This document shows positions 48,464 to 57,195 of a stretch of 61,753 nt of DNA, one piece after another. Position 1 is the first letter of the stretch. Each line of letters starts with the position of its first letter. Source of the stretch: CAIWHR01 sp039931775 (lineage in GTDB: Bacteria > Pseudomonadota > Gammaproteobacteria > Burkholderiales > Casimicrobiaceae). The DNA lies in assembly GCA_039931775.1 (NCBI GenBank), contig JBDTRG010000132.1, positions 1-61,753 of the forward strand, given 5' to 3'. A model generated the notes under the pieces. It was not told where the DNA came from. It saw only the letters and a list, made by a program, of their open reading frames with translations, and searched no databases. The translations under genes were made by a program, and so were the position numbers.

Positions 48464-49132
48464 ATGGGAAAGATGCTCGAATTGACCGCCGCCGACGACT
48501 TCGTGCTGTCGGCCTATCGCGCCGACCCGGCGGGGGCACCGCGCGGTGCGCTGGTCGTCGCGCAGGAAATCTTCGGCGTCAACAGCCACATCCGAAGCGT
48601 CTGCGACGGATTCGCGGCGGACGGCTATCTGGCGATCGCGCCGGCACTCTTCGACCGCGTCGAGCGCGGCGTCGACATAGGCTACACGCCGGACGACATC
48701 GCGCGCGGCCGCGGGCTTAAGGGCAAGGCCGGGATCGACGCCGCGCTCCTGGATGTCGCGGCGGCACGCGATGCGGTTGTGAGTGCCGGCAAGGTCGGCG
48801 TCGTCGGCTACTGCTGGGGCGGGTACGTCGCGTGGATGGCGGCGGCGCGGCTGACAGGGTTCGCCTGCGCCATTCCCTATTACGGTGGCGGGATGCTCGA
48901 GGCGGTCGGCGAGCACCCGAAGTGCCCGGTGATTGCGCACTTCGGCGAACGCGACGGAAACATTCCGGTCGACGGCGTAAGGAAATTCGCCGCCGCGCAT
49001 CCGGCGTCGCAGGTGCTGATCTACGCGGCCGATCACGGGTTCAACTGCGATCAGCGCGGTTCGTACGACGCGGCTTCGGCCAAGCTCGCGCGCGCGCGGA
49101 CGATCGCCTTCCTTCGCACTCACGTCGGCTGA
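48464..49132 (+). CDS. Dienelactone hydrolase family protein
   Basis: A 222-residue alpha/beta-hydrolase of the dienelactone hydrolase family with a cysteine nucleophile: Cys117 in GYCWGG, a conserved Glu in VAQEIFGVN (about 28-36) that activates it, and a C-terminal DHGFN with the triad histidine. No chlorocatechol cluster genes are nearby, so a ring-degradation role is not implied. It follows the antiporter operon by 64 bases with its own good ribosome-binding site (GGAGG), and may be read from that transcript or separately. Confidence 0.92.
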   Translation: MGKMLELTAADDFVLSAYRADPAGAPRGALVVAQEIFGVNSHIRSVCDGFAADGYLAIAPALFDRVERGVDIGYTPDDIARGRGLKGKAGIDAALLDVAAARDAVVSAGKVGVVGYCWGGYVAWMAAARLTGFACAIPYYGGGMLEAVGEHPKCPVIAHFGERDGNIPVDGVRKFAAAHPASQVLIYAADHGFNCDQRGSYDAASAKLARARTIAFLRTHVG

Positions 49133-49196
49133 GGCGGACGACGCCCGACGGCGTCGCCGGGCGAAATCGGACGCGGCGCGCATCCGAGGTAGCGGG

Positions 49197-49619
49197 TCAG
49201 CGGATCGTCCACTCGTTGCCGCATGCGCGGCATCGCACGTCGAGCGAGCATCCCGCCGGCGCGTCCGGGACCTCGCGCGAGCCGAACACCGCGAACCTGC
49301 CGTACGCATTGCAATGGCTGCAGACAGCCTGTTCGGCCAGGTATTCGGCGCGAGAGAGCAGCAGGTGGAATTGCCGCCAGGCAAAAATGCAAAGCGCTCC
49401 GCCCCCGACAGCGATGCCGACCAGCGCGACGAGCCCGGCGGCCGACGATCGGAATTCGACCATTTCGAGCGCGATCGTCATCATGATGAGGGAGAGTACG
49501 CCGGTTGTGAGGCACGCGAAGCTGACGCCGAGCTGACGTTCGTACCAGCGACGGAATCCGCGCGCGCCGATCGCGACTCGAAGCGAGTCCCGCAGCGATT
49601 CCTTGCCGGTGCGAAGCAT
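49197..49619 (-). CDS. Membrane protein with C-terminal zinc-ribbon-like CxxC pairs
   Basis: I do not recognise this 140-residue protein. It has two predicted membrane helices (about 33-52 and 63-82) and then a soluble tail with two CxxC pairs (CSHC near 100 and CRAC near 132, ending GNEWTIR), a zinc-ribbon-like arrangement. The stop-to-start gap to the aminotransferase gene is only 6 bases, so they should be one transcript. The function is unknown. Confidence 0.7.
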   Translation of the reverse strand: MLRTGKESLRDSLRVAIGARGFRRWYERQLGVSFACLTTGVLSLIMMTIALEMVEFRSSAAGLVALVGIAVGGGALCIFAWRQFHLLLSRAEYLAEQAVCSHCNAYGRFAVFGSREVPDAPAGCSLDVRCRACGNEWTIR

Positions 49620-49625
49620 CGTCGT

Positions 49626-51032
49626 CTACCGCGGTCGCGCCGCACCTTCGTTCAGCAGCCGATCGGCAAGGCCGAGCGCATCGTCGATCGCCGCGCATAC
49701 CCAGTCGAGCTCGTCGCGAGTGACCACGAGCGGCGGAACGACCCAGATACCGAACTTGTCCGACGGCACGTAGATGTCGCGTTCGCGAAACAGATAGTCG
49801 GAAACGTCCTTGACGATCGTCCGCTCGTACTTCTCGGTCGCGCGGCGCATCGGTTCCTTCGTCGCCCGATCGCGCACGAGCTCGAGCGTCCAGAAAAGTC
49901 CGATGCCGCGCACGTCGCCGACGCAGGCATGCCGCGCCGCAAGGGCGCCGAGCTTGCCGCCCAGGTAATCGCCGAGCTCGCGGGTGCGCTCGAGCACGCC
50001 GTCGTCGTGCAGCACGTCGATGCTGGCGAGCGCCGCGGCGGCACCCAGCGCGTGGCCGGAGAAGCTCTGCCCATGGCCGAAGATGTGATCGTCGAACGTG
50101 CGCGAAACCTTCGCCGAGAAGATCGTCGCCGCCATCGGGCAATACACGCCCAGCGCCTTGCCGAGCACGATGATGTCGGGCTCGATGCCGTAGTGCTCGA
50201 ACGCGAACATCCGGCCGGTGCGGCCCATGCCGGTCATCGTCTCGTCGACGATGAGCAGGATGCCCCACCGGTCGCACAGCGCGGAGAGGCCCTGCAGGTA
50301 GCCCTGCGGCGGCGGAATGATGCCGTTGGAGCCGACGACTGTCTCGACGAGCATCGCCGCGACCTTGTTGTTGCCGCCTTCCTGCTCGATCAGGTAGTCG
50401 AGATAGGCGAGATTCGCATCCGTCGCCGCGGCGCCGTCGCCGAACGGCGAACGGTAGGCGTACGCATCGGGCGCGAAGACCACACCCGGCACCGTCAGCG
50501 GTTCCTGGAACCAGCGGCGCGGATCGCCGCTCGCCGACGACGCGCCCGCGGTCGCGCCGTGCCATGAGCGGTACCGCGAGATGATCTTGTACGGATACGG
50601 ATACTGTTGGGGCGCGTCCGTGCGCCGCGCCCTGTCGCCGAACGCCTTCACGTAAGCGTGCTGCCGCGCGCCCTTGATCGCGGCCTCGACCGCCGCGGCG
50701 CCCGATTGCGAGAAGAACACGCGCTTGTCGGGGTCCCCCGGGGCGAGTTCCGCGAGACGCCGCGCAAGCCGCGCGGTCGGTTCGGTCGCGAAATCGTCGG
50801 TGACGTAGACGACCTTGTCCATCTGCGCCCGCATCGCCGCCAGCACCTTCGGGTGGCGGAATCCGAGATTGATGCACTCGTGCGCGCTGCGCAGATCGAA
50901 GATGCGCCGACCGTCGGTCGTGTGGATCCAGCATCCGTCGGCGTGGTCGACCGCGATCGGCGCGTAATCGCGCTGCGCCGACCAGCACTGCATCAGGTGG
51001 CGCGCCTGCAGGCTTGCGAAATCTTCGGTCAT
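49626..51032 (-). CDS. Class III PLP-dependent aminotransferase
   Basis: A 468-residue omega-amino-acid-type aminotransferase. The phosphate/cofactor loop SQSGAAAVEAAIKGAR (about 109-124), Asp in IVDETMTGMGRTG (about 258-270) and the Schiff-base lysine in VLGKALGVYCP (about 293-303) are present. Relatives use beta-alanine, taurine or similar amines with pyruvate or other oxo acids; the substrate is not predictable. Start at 51032 (MTEDFASLQ) is chosen over a long Arg-rich extension. Its promoter region would lie in the gap to 51346. Confidence 0.9.
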   Translation of the reverse strand: MTEDFASLQARHLMQCWSAQRDYAPIAVDHADGCWIHTTDGRRIFDLRSAHECINLGFRHPKVLAAMRAQMDKVVYVTDDFATEPTARLARRLAELAPGDPDKRVFFSQSGAAAVEAAIKGARQHAYVKAFGDRARRTDAPQQYPYPYKIISRYRSWHGATAGASSASGDPRRWFQEPLTVPGVVFAPDAYAYRSPFGDGAAATDANLAYLDYLIEQEGGNNKVAAMLVETVVGSNGIIPPPQGYLQGLSALCDRWGILLIVDETMTGMGRTGRMFAFEHYGIEPDIIVLGKALGVYCPMAATIFSAKVSRTFDDHIFGHGQSFSGHALGAAAALASIDVLHDDGVLERTRELGDYLGGKLGALAARHACVGDVRGIGLFWTLELVRDRATKEPMRRATEKYERTIVKDVSDYLFRERDIYVPSDKFGIWVVPPLVVTRDELDWVCAAIDDALGLADRLLNEGAARPR

Positions 51033-51166
51033 CCCGATGTCTCCTTCGCCGACTCGTGCGGCGACGGCGGAATGCCACACGCCCGCTGGGTTCGCACTTG
51101 TCGCCACTCCCGAACGCTTGCCATCCACGCCCGATGACGGCGACATTGCTTGAACGACGCCCCGAT

Positions 51167-51186
51167 GCCTTCGCATCTGCGAAGGC
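51167..51186. repeat. Nine-base inverted repeat upstream of class III aminotransferase
   Basis: GCCTTCGCA and TGCGAAGGC flank a 2-base centre (TC). As DNA this is an operator-like palindrome about 140 bases upstream of the aminotransferase start; as RNA it would fold to an 8-bp stem with a 4-base loop. No U-tract follows. Confidence 0.5.
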
Positions 51187-51246
51187 TGCGACGCTTAGCG
51201 CGGCGGCGACGCGAGTGGCGTCGCGGCGCGCTGTCCGCCCAGCCTA

Positions 51247-51272
51247 CGCCGATCGCCCCGGGGTGATCGGCG
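51247..51272. repeat. Near-perfect 26-base palindrome downstream of IPTL gene
   Basis: CGCCGATCGCCCC and GGGGTGATCGGCG are complementary at 12 of 13 positions with no spacer. It lies 75 bases past the stop of the IPTL-CTERM gene and could be a transcription-end structure or binding site; no U-tract is present. Confidence 0.5.
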
Positions 51273-51346
51273 CCGGCGTCCATGCCGCTGGCGTCAGGCG
51301 GTGGGCGCCTGCCACCTCGTCACGCTGATCGCGGCCGCGTTTTCCT

Positions 51347-52405
51347 TCACCCGCGCCGGCGCGCGAGCATGCCGAAGGCGGCGACGAGCAGCGCAAGCGC
51401 CACCAATGCCCACTCGGTCAGGGTCGGGACGGGAGCCGCGGTTTGTGCGACGATGACGTTCACGACCTGCGAAACCGGCGGCGACGTACTGGTCGCGTCG
51501 TCGGCGTCGCCTCCGTAGACGGCGGTGATTACGTGCGTGCCGGTGCCGAGAACGGAGGTGGAAAGCGCGGCGATACCGCCGGCCAACGCGACCGGGGCGC
51601 CAAGATTGGTCGCGCCATCGAGAAACTGTACCGTTCCCGTCGGCGTGGTGCCGGTGACTGTCGCGGTGAGCGTGACCGTCTGGCCAACCAAGGACGGATT
51701 GAGCGACGAAACAATGGCGGTCGACGTCGCGCCGGGACCCACGCCGCCTGCGTCGTCGGCACAAACCTGATAGATCGTTCCGGCTGCACTGCCGAGCGTG
51801 ATGACGTGGTTGATCAGGATGCTCGAGACGCTCGGCGGCGCGCTGTTGAACGTGACCACACCGCTCCCGCCGCTGTTGCCACCCGGGGCTTCGACAATGT
51901 CCCCGGCGCCCGTGATCTGCACCAGGCTCCCGCCGCCGAACGGCGTGACCAGGTCGGCCGGGGCGACCGCGTAGTGCGTCCCGTTGAGCGAGAATCGCGC
52001 CTCTTCGCAGTAGGTCGAGCCGTCGCAGCTATGGGCCGTGAGTGTCACCTTCAGCGTGTTTCCCTGGACGGCAGGGGACAGGGAGAAAGCGCAGGACTCG
52101 GAGACATTGGAGTCGCCCAACCACACGCCGGTGATCCCTCCGAACGTGAGGAACGTCCCGCAACCGGAGCCGCTTTGGGTGACCGTCAGCCCACCGTACG
52201 TGCCGGCGGCCGAAAAACACTGCTGGACTCCGTGCGCCAGGGGAACCGAGGCGACCAGCGTGAACGCCGCAAGCCCGGCACGGCGTGCGTCCATGGTCCC
52301 TGCGATGGCGGCGCAAAGGTTTCTCGCCATTCGACGGGCGCCCTGACTTGCCCTATGGAGTACCGAACCTGTGCCCTTCAGCCACTTCACGCTTCGTTCA
52401 TTCAT
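51347..52405 (-). CDS. Exported IPTL-CTERM protein with Ig-like domain
   Basis: A 352-residue secreted protein. It has a signal sequence (LAAFTLVASVPLAHG, roughly residues 42-57 of this start), an N-terminal domain of paired cysteines (for example CFSAAGTYGGLTVTQ, SESCAFSLSP), a bacterial Ig-like repeat (VSSLNPSLVGQTVTLTATVT, about 234-315) and an IPTL-CTERM sorting tail: VPTLTEW, a membrane segment, then RRRG. Such tails are processed by an exosortase (XrtH-type) that is not in the window. The start at 52405 follows GGAGGGG; later in-frame ATGs are possible since the first 30 residues are not signal-like. Confidence 0.85.
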   Translation of the reverse strand: MNERSVKWLKGTGSVLHRASQGARRMARNLCAAIAGTMDARRAGLAAFTLVASVPLAHGVQQCFSAAGTYGGLTVTQSGSGCGTFLTFGGITGVWLGDSNVSESCAFSLSPAVQGNTLKVTLTAHSCDGSTYCEEARFSLNGTHYAVAPADLVTPFGGGSLVQITGAGDIVEAPGGNSGGSGVVTFNSAPPSVSSILINHVITLGSAAGTIYQVCADDAGGVGPGATSTAIVSSLNPSLVGQTVTLTATVTGTTPTGTVQFLDGATNLGAPVALAGGIAALSTSVLGTGTHVITAVYGGDADDATSTSPPVSQVVNVIVAQTAAPVPTLTEWALVALALLVAAFGMLARRRG

Positions 52406-52587
52406 ATCCCCTCCCGCGGTGCCCCCGAACGAGTCTCCGCCATTGCCGGCGCGGTTGCAAGGCGAATTCAGGCGCGTGCTCAAGCGATGCGCTGCGCGGC
52501 TTTGGGGATTGGCCGATCCCGAACGATTGTCGACACGATCCGCAGTCGCCCATTTCGGTCGAACGAAATTTTCATGGAGATCAACCG

Positions 52588-53490
52588 ATGAATCAGGAAA
52601 CCCTGGCTTTGAAAGCGAACCAACCCGTTGCCGCGGCTTCGGCGGAATCGACCGGCGCACGCCCGGTCGTCAAGGTGATCCGCGGCCAGCCGACCAGCGA
52701 CGGCGCCGGGGTCAAGCTCACCCGCGTGATCGGCGCCGCCGAGTTGCCCGAGCTCGATCCGTTCCTGCTGCTCGACGCGTTTCACTCGGCCGACCCGAAG
52801 GCCTACATCGCCGGGTTCCCCGATCATCCGCATCGCGGGTTCGAGACGATTACCTACATGCTCGCCGGGCGGATGCGCCATCGCGACAACAAGGGCCACT
52901 CGGGCTTGCTTGACGCCGGCGGCGTGCAATGGATGACGGCGGGCCGTGGGATCGTCCATTCGGAAATGCCGGAGCAGCGGGACGGCCTGATGTCGGGCTT
53001 CCAGCTCTGGCTCAACCTTCCGGCGAGCGAAAAGATGGCCGACGCGCGCTATCAGGACATCCCGGCTGCGAGTATTCCGGTCGTCGTCGCCGGCGGCGTG
53101 ACGGTCAAGGTGATCGCGGGCGCGATCGATGGCGAGCGCGGCCCGGTCGATCCGGCCGCAACGGTGCCGGTGTACCTCGACGTCGCGCTGCCGGCGGGCA
53201 CGAGCTTCGCCACGACGCTGCCTCCCGGCCATGCGGCGGTCGCGTTCGTCTTCGAAGGCGCTGCGGATGTCGGCCCGTCGGCCGCGCCGACTCGCGTCGA
53301 AGCGGGTCAGCTCGGCGTGCTCGGCGAGGGTGGGGCGTTTGCGGCCCGGGCGTCAGGGCAGGGTGCGCGACTCCTGCTGCTGGCCGCGCGCCCGCTCGGC
53401 GAACCGATCGCGCGTTACGGACCGTTCGTGATGAACAGTGAGGGCGAGATCCGCGAGGCGATTGCGGACTACCAGTCCGGAAAGTTCTAG
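52588..53490 (+). CDS. Pirin family protein
   Basis: A 300-residue bicupin. The N-terminal cupin has HPHRGFETITYMLAGRMRHRD (metal-binding histidines, about 75-96) and the pirin signature WMTAGRGIVHSEMP (about 115-128). A conserved Arg/Glu region follows. Pirins bind iron and some have quercetinase activity, but the role here is unknown. It is divergent from the IPTL gene over 182 bases and convergent with the LolA-like gene. Confidence 0.92.
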   Translation: MNQETLALKANQPVAAASAESTGARPVVKVIRGQPTSDGAGVKLTRVIGAAELPELDPFLLLDAFHSADPKAYIAGFPDHPHRGFETITYMLAGRMRHRDNKGHSGLLDAGGVQWMTAGRGIVHSEMPEQRDGLMSGFQLWLNLPASEKMADARYQDIPAASIPVVVAGGVTVKVIAGAIDGERGPVDPAATVPVYLDVALPAGTSFATTLPPGHAAVAFVFEGAADVGPSAAPTRVEAGQLGVLGEGGAFAARASGQGARLLLLAARPLGEPIARYGPFVMNSEGEIREAIADYQSGKF

Positions 53491-53524
53491 GGCCCGTTGA
53501 CGCCAGGTTCGCGTGTGCGTTGCC

Positions 53525-54259
53525 CTAGTTGGGTTTCGCGAAACTGACGCCGGCGAGCGATCCGTCGAATTCGATCCGTTCGATGACGACGAGCTCGTCG
53601 GCCTTGGGGTCGCCGCGCAGCACCCGCACGCGAAACGGAATCTTCACGCCGCGGACGTCCTTCCAGTCCATGTAAATCTCGGTGCGCGTCGCCTGGGCCT
53701 CGCGCTCGGCAAGGCGCTCGATCAGGTGCGTCTGCGTATTGATCCACAGCTCGAATTCCCGGCCCCCGTTGGGCGTGATCGCGACGACGTCGAATAGCGC
53801 GTCGTCGGCGGGGGCGCGACGCTTGTAGGTGATCGACGCGGCGTGCCGCGCCGGAAACCAGAACGCCAGCTGGTCGCGATACGCCGCATTGGCGGCGAGT
53901 TCCGCCCCCGCTTCGTCGGTGCCGACGCTCGTCTTGCCCGAGGGATCCTGCGACCACGCGACGGTCCCGTCGTAGCCCATTGTCCCGGCGATCGGTCCGA
54001 GGGTGAAGCGCAGTACCGAGCGACCCGTCGCGATCTCGCTCCAGCGCTCGGCCTCACCCGAAAAGCCGCCCGCCATGAGGGCGACCAGCGAATGCTGGGT
54101 GGCGAAGCCGTTCCAGGCCGCGCCGCCGCTGGCCTCCTTCGCTGCAGCCAGGATCGCGACGGGGTCCGGGTCGCCCTTGGCGGCGGTCTGGGCCAGCGCT
54201 GCGCCACCGGCAAGGCCGATGGCCGCAAAACCCACGAAAAGACGAATGGCCAGGTTCAT
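53525..54259 (-). CDS. Exported protein with LolA-like fold
   Basis: A 244-residue exported protein. A signal peptide (about 1-23, ending AALAQ) precedes a beta-rich domain with the pattern ILAAAKEASGGAAWNGFATQ (about 37-56), a lipoprotein-localisation (LolA/LolB-like) beta-barrel arrangement and an extended DWKDVRGVKIPFRVRV segment. I assign only the fold by resemblance. The start at 54259 is preferred over 54277 because it begins the signal peptide, and it starts one base after the SDR stop (TAGCATG), so the two genes are coupled. Confidence 0.7.
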   Translation of the reverse strand: MNLAIRLFVGFAAIGLAGGAALAQTAAKGDPDPVAILAAAKEASGGAAWNGFATQHSLVALMAGGFSGEAERWSEIATGRSVLRFTLGPIAGTMGYDGTVAWSQDPSGKTSVGTDEAGAELAANAAYRDQLAFWFPARHAASITYKRRAPADDALFDVVAITPNGGREFELWINTQTHLIERLAEREAQATRTEIYMDWKDVRGVKIPFRVRVLRGDPKADELVVIERIEFDGSLAGVSFAKPN

Positions 54260-54260
54260 G

Positions 54261-55019
54261 CTAACCCCGGCCGACAAAGGGCATCTTCGTCGCCATCACG
54301 GTGAGGAACTGGACGTTCGCGTCGAGCGGCAGGCTCGCCATGTAAAGCACGGCGCTCGCGACATGCTGGACGTCCATCAGCGGCTCGATCGCGATTTCGC
54401 CGTTGGCCTGCGGGACGCCTTTGGCCATCCGCGCGGCCATTTCGGTGTGCGCGTTGCCGATGTCGACCTGCCCACACGCGATGTCGTACTTCCGTCCGTC
54501 GAGCGAGGTCGACTTGGTGAGGCCGGTGATCGCATGCTTGGTCGCGGTGTAGGGCGCCGAATTCGGCCGCGGCGCGTGCGCGGAGATTGACCCGTTGTTG
54601 ATGATGCGGCCCCCACGCGGCGTCTGGCCCTTCATCTGCCTGATCGCCTCCTGGGTGCACAGGAAGGCACCGGTAAGATTGATGTCGACGACGTTCTTCC
54701 ATTGCTCGACAGTGAGGTCCTCCATGTTGATCGCCGGCGCGCCGACGCCAGCGTTGTTGAACAGCACGTCGAGGCGCCCGAAGGCTTCGTTCGCCTTGGC
54801 AAACAGCGCGCGGACCGACGCGGGATCGCTGACGTCGGTGGGGACCGCCACGGCGGTTTCGGCGGAGGCCCCAGCGTCCGCGATCGCCTTCTCCAGTGGC
54901 TCGCGACGGCGCCCGGCGAGGGCGACGCGATACCCGTCCTTGAGTAATGCGACGGCGACGGCCTTGCCGATGCCGGTGCCGGCGCCGGTGACGATGGCGA
55001 CTTTCGGGGGTGTGCTCAT
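54261..55019 (-). CDS. Short-chain dehydrogenase/reductase
   Basis: A 252-residue classical SDR. TGAGTGIGKAVA (about 11-22) binds the nucleotide, NNAGVG (about 88-93) is the structural motif, and the catalytic Ser-Tyr-Lys are in NNGSISA, PYTATKHAI (about 157-165). The preference for NAD or NADP and the substrate are not predictable. The ATG at 55019 is chosen since upstream sequence is GC-rich non-homologous. It is divergent from the subtilase gene, 264 bases away. Confidence 0.93.
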   Translation of the reverse strand: MSTPPKVAIVTGAGTGIGKAVAVALLKDGYRVALAGRRREPLEKAIADAGASAETAVAVPTDVSDPASVRALFAKANEAFGRLDVLFNNAGVGAPAINMEDLTVEQWKNVVDINLTGAFLCTQEAIRQMKGQTPRGGRIINNGSISAHAPRPNSAPYTATKHAITGLTKSTSLDGRKYDIACGQVDIGNAHTEMAARMAKGVPQANGEIAIEPLMDVQHVASAVLYMASLPLDANVQFLTVMATKMPFVGRG

Positions 55020-55214
55020 GGGGTCGTGGGTCCTGGAATGGGCTTGCGGGGCGGGTATTGTCGTCGGGATTCCACGCGACAGGCAAATCCCGCGGCGGCG
55101 GGCGATCGGCGGAGGGAGCCGGGCCGCCGCGCCGACGGATGGTCGGAACGATTCGCGGTTCGTCCGCTCCAAGGGCAACTGGTCGCACCCCAACCGGCCC
55201 GGACGCGCGCTCCG

Positions 55215-55220
55215 TACAAT
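55215..55220 (+). promoter_or_regulatory. Weak candidate -10 for the subtilase gene
   Basis: TACAAT lies 63 bases before the GTG start, in the divergent region with the SDR gene. No recognisable -35 hexamer sits at the expected distance, so support is low. Confidence 0.28.
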
Positions 55221-55283
55221 GACGGCTTGTCGCGGCCGGCCTGGCATCGGGCCGATCGAACCGCAATTGAAAGGGACCCTCCC

Positions 55284-57113
55284 GTGTTTCTACGATTGTT
55301 GATTACGTTGCTTGCGCTGCCGATCGCCGTCGGCGCGTCGGCGCAGGACAGGAAGCGCATCGAAAAGGCGGCGGACCTGCCGGTCTTCTCGTACAAGGTC
55401 GACGGCAAGCTCGAAGCGCTGGTCAGGGACGACGCGAAGTTCGATGCGTTCGCGAAGGAACTGCGCCGCGACACCGAATCGGTGCTCGCGAAGTACGATA
55501 TTTCCGACAAGGCCAAGTTGCGCGAGTTCCTGAACGTGCTGGTGCGCCTCGACATGCTCGACGGCCGCTACGACGCCGCGCTCGCCGGCGCGATCAAGAT
55601 ACGCGAGCTCGAGGAAAAGCCGGCGGACAAGCTCCTCTCGGGCCTGCTGGTGCGCGCGATCCTCGAGGCGCGGCGTGTGACCGGCAACACGACGTCGGAC
55701 GCGTACCGGCGCGAGGTCTCGCGGCTTATCACGGCCGATCTCGCCGGCATGCCCTACGACGTGATCCAGAACGAGATCAAGGAAGCCAAGGCCGGCGCGG
55801 AGATCATGTCCGAGGCGCTCGCGCTCGGCTACGTCAACAACGTGCTGCAGCCGACCGTCGACAAGGCCGGATCGCTGTCGTCCGATCTGGCACCGATCAT
55901 CGTCGCGTCGAGGTATCGCCTGGTATTCGCGCTGCCGCTCAAGGAAACGCTGATCGCCACGTACACACCCTATCTCGCTGCGCACAAGGTCGATAAGCCG
56001 GACATCTGGGCCGTGCGAAACGTCGAGCTTCCGGCCGGGAAGAACTATGCGCCGGTCACCGTCGCCGTGTGGGACAGCGGGGTCGATTCGGCGCTCTTCA
56101 AGGATCGCGTCGTCACCGAGGCGGGCGGCAAGCCCGCGCTGATCGCGTTCGACAAGTATTCGAATCCGGCGACGGGCGAGCTCGCGCCGATTCCCGCGGC
56201 GGTGCGCGGCAACCTGTCGAAAATGAAGGCGCGGCTCAAGGGCTTTTCGGATCTCCAGTCGAACATCGACAGTGCCGAGGCCTCCGACGTCAAGCGCGCG
56301 TTGTCGGCGTTGAAGCCCGACGAATACAAGAGCACGATCGAAGAGCTGGGGATGGCGGGCCAGTACATCCACGGCACGCACGTCGCCGGCATCGCCGCCG
56401 AAGGGAACCCGTACGCGCGGATCCTGGTGGCCCGCATCGAATTCAGCTACACGCTGCTGCCGGACCCCTGTCCCACCAAGGATCTGGCCGAGCGCGATGC
56501 GCGCAACTCGCAGGCCGTCGTCGATTTCATGAAGAAGAACGGCACGCGCGTCGTCAACATGAGCTGGGGCGGCAGCGTGAAGGGCATCGAGGAGGACCTC
56601 GAAGTCTGCGGCATCGGCAAGTCGCCGGAGGAGCGCAAGACGATCGCACGCGAATTCTTCGAGATCCAGAAGAACGGATTGACGAAGGCATTCGCGAGTG
56701 CACCGGACATCCTGTTCATCACAGCCGCGGGCAACAGCAACCAAAATGCGTCGTTCGTCGAGGACATCCCCGCGGGCATCGTGCTGCCGAACCTGATGAC
56801 GGTCGGCGCGGTCGACAGGGCGGGCGACGAGGCGTCCTTCACGAGCTACGGTCCGACGGTGGTTGCCCACGCCAACGGCTACCAGGTCGAAAGCGTGATC
56901 CCCGGCGGCGAGAAGCTCGCCGAATCTGGGACGTCGATGGCGTCGCCCAACGTCGCGAATCTCGCCGCCAAGGTCCTCGCGGTGAACCCGAAGCTCACGC
57001 CGGTGCAGGTGATCGCGCTGATCCGCGAGACTTCCGACCGGAGCGCCGACGGCAGGCGCGTGCTGATCAATCCCAAAAAGGCCGTCGCCGTCGCTGCATC
57101 CCGGAACGGCTGA
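55284..57113 (+). CDS. Exported S8 subtilisin-like serine protease
   Basis: A 609-residue protein. It has a signal peptide (about 1-18, ending VGASAQ), an N-terminal helical region of about 200 residues without protease motifs and a subtilase domain with all four key residues: Asp264 in WDSGVD, His363 in HGTHVAGI, oxyanion Asn484 in AAGNSNQN and Ser551 in SGTSMASP. A roughly 100-residue insert separates the Asp and His motifs. It should be an active extracytoplasmic protease, though the N-terminal region may be a propeptide or substrate domain. GTG at 55284 is the start because it begins the signal peptide. Confidence 0.92.
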   Translation: MFLRLLITLLALPIAVGASAQDRKRIEKAADLPVFSYKVDGKLEALVRDDAKFDAFAKELRRDTESVLAKYDISDKAKLREFLNVLVRLDMLDGRYDAALAGAIKIRELEEKPADKLLSGLLVRAILEARRVTGNTTSDAYRREVSRLITADLAGMPYDVIQNEIKEAKAGAEIMSEALALGYVNNVLQPTVDKAGSLSSDLAPIIVASRYRLVFALPLKETLIATYTPYLAAHKVDKPDIWAVRNVELPAGKNYAPVTVAVWDSGVDSALFKDRVVTEAGGKPALIAFDKYSNPATGELAPIPAAVRGNLSKMKARLKGFSDLQSNIDSAEASDVKRALSALKPDEYKSTIEELGMAGQYIHGTHVAGIAAEGNPYARILVARIEFSYTLLPDPCPTKDLAERDARNSQAVVDFMKKNGTRVVNMSWGGSVKGIEEDLEVCGIGKSPEERKTIAREFFEIQKNGLTKAFASAPDILFITAAGNSNQNASFVEDIPAGIVLPNLMTVGAVDRAGDEASFTSYGPTVVAHANGYQVESVIPGGEKLAESGTSMASPNVANLAAKVLAVNPKLTPVQVIALIRETSDRSADGRRVLINPKKAVAVAASRNG

Positions 57114-57154
57114 AGGATTTTCGAAGGCCGGGGTTGCGCATGCCATGGGTAGAC

Positions 57155-57183
57155 GTGCTACTATGACGTTGTCATAGTAGCAC
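57155..57183. promoter_or_regulatory. Perfect 13-bp inverted repeat before the zinc-ribbon membrane protein
   Basis: GTGCTACTATGAC and GTCATAGTAGCAC are exact inverse complements around a GTT centre, 29 bases in all. It lies 41 bases after the subtilase stop and 12 bases before the next start codon, so it could be a repressor operator, an RNA hairpin masking the ribosome-binding site, or a transcription end. The AT content of the arms is higher than the surroundings. No second copy of the dyad is seen in the window. Confidence 0.72.
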
Positions 57184-57195
57184 TTCGAGGCCATC

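Larger units (their letters stand above)
51033..51346. other. 314-base gene-free stretch with two palindromes
   Basis: No coding sequence with a plausible start and composition is seen in this gap between two minus-strand genes. It holds two inverted repeats, listed separately. It should contain the aminotransferase promoter, but I find no convincing sigma-70 hexamers. Confidence 0.6.
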
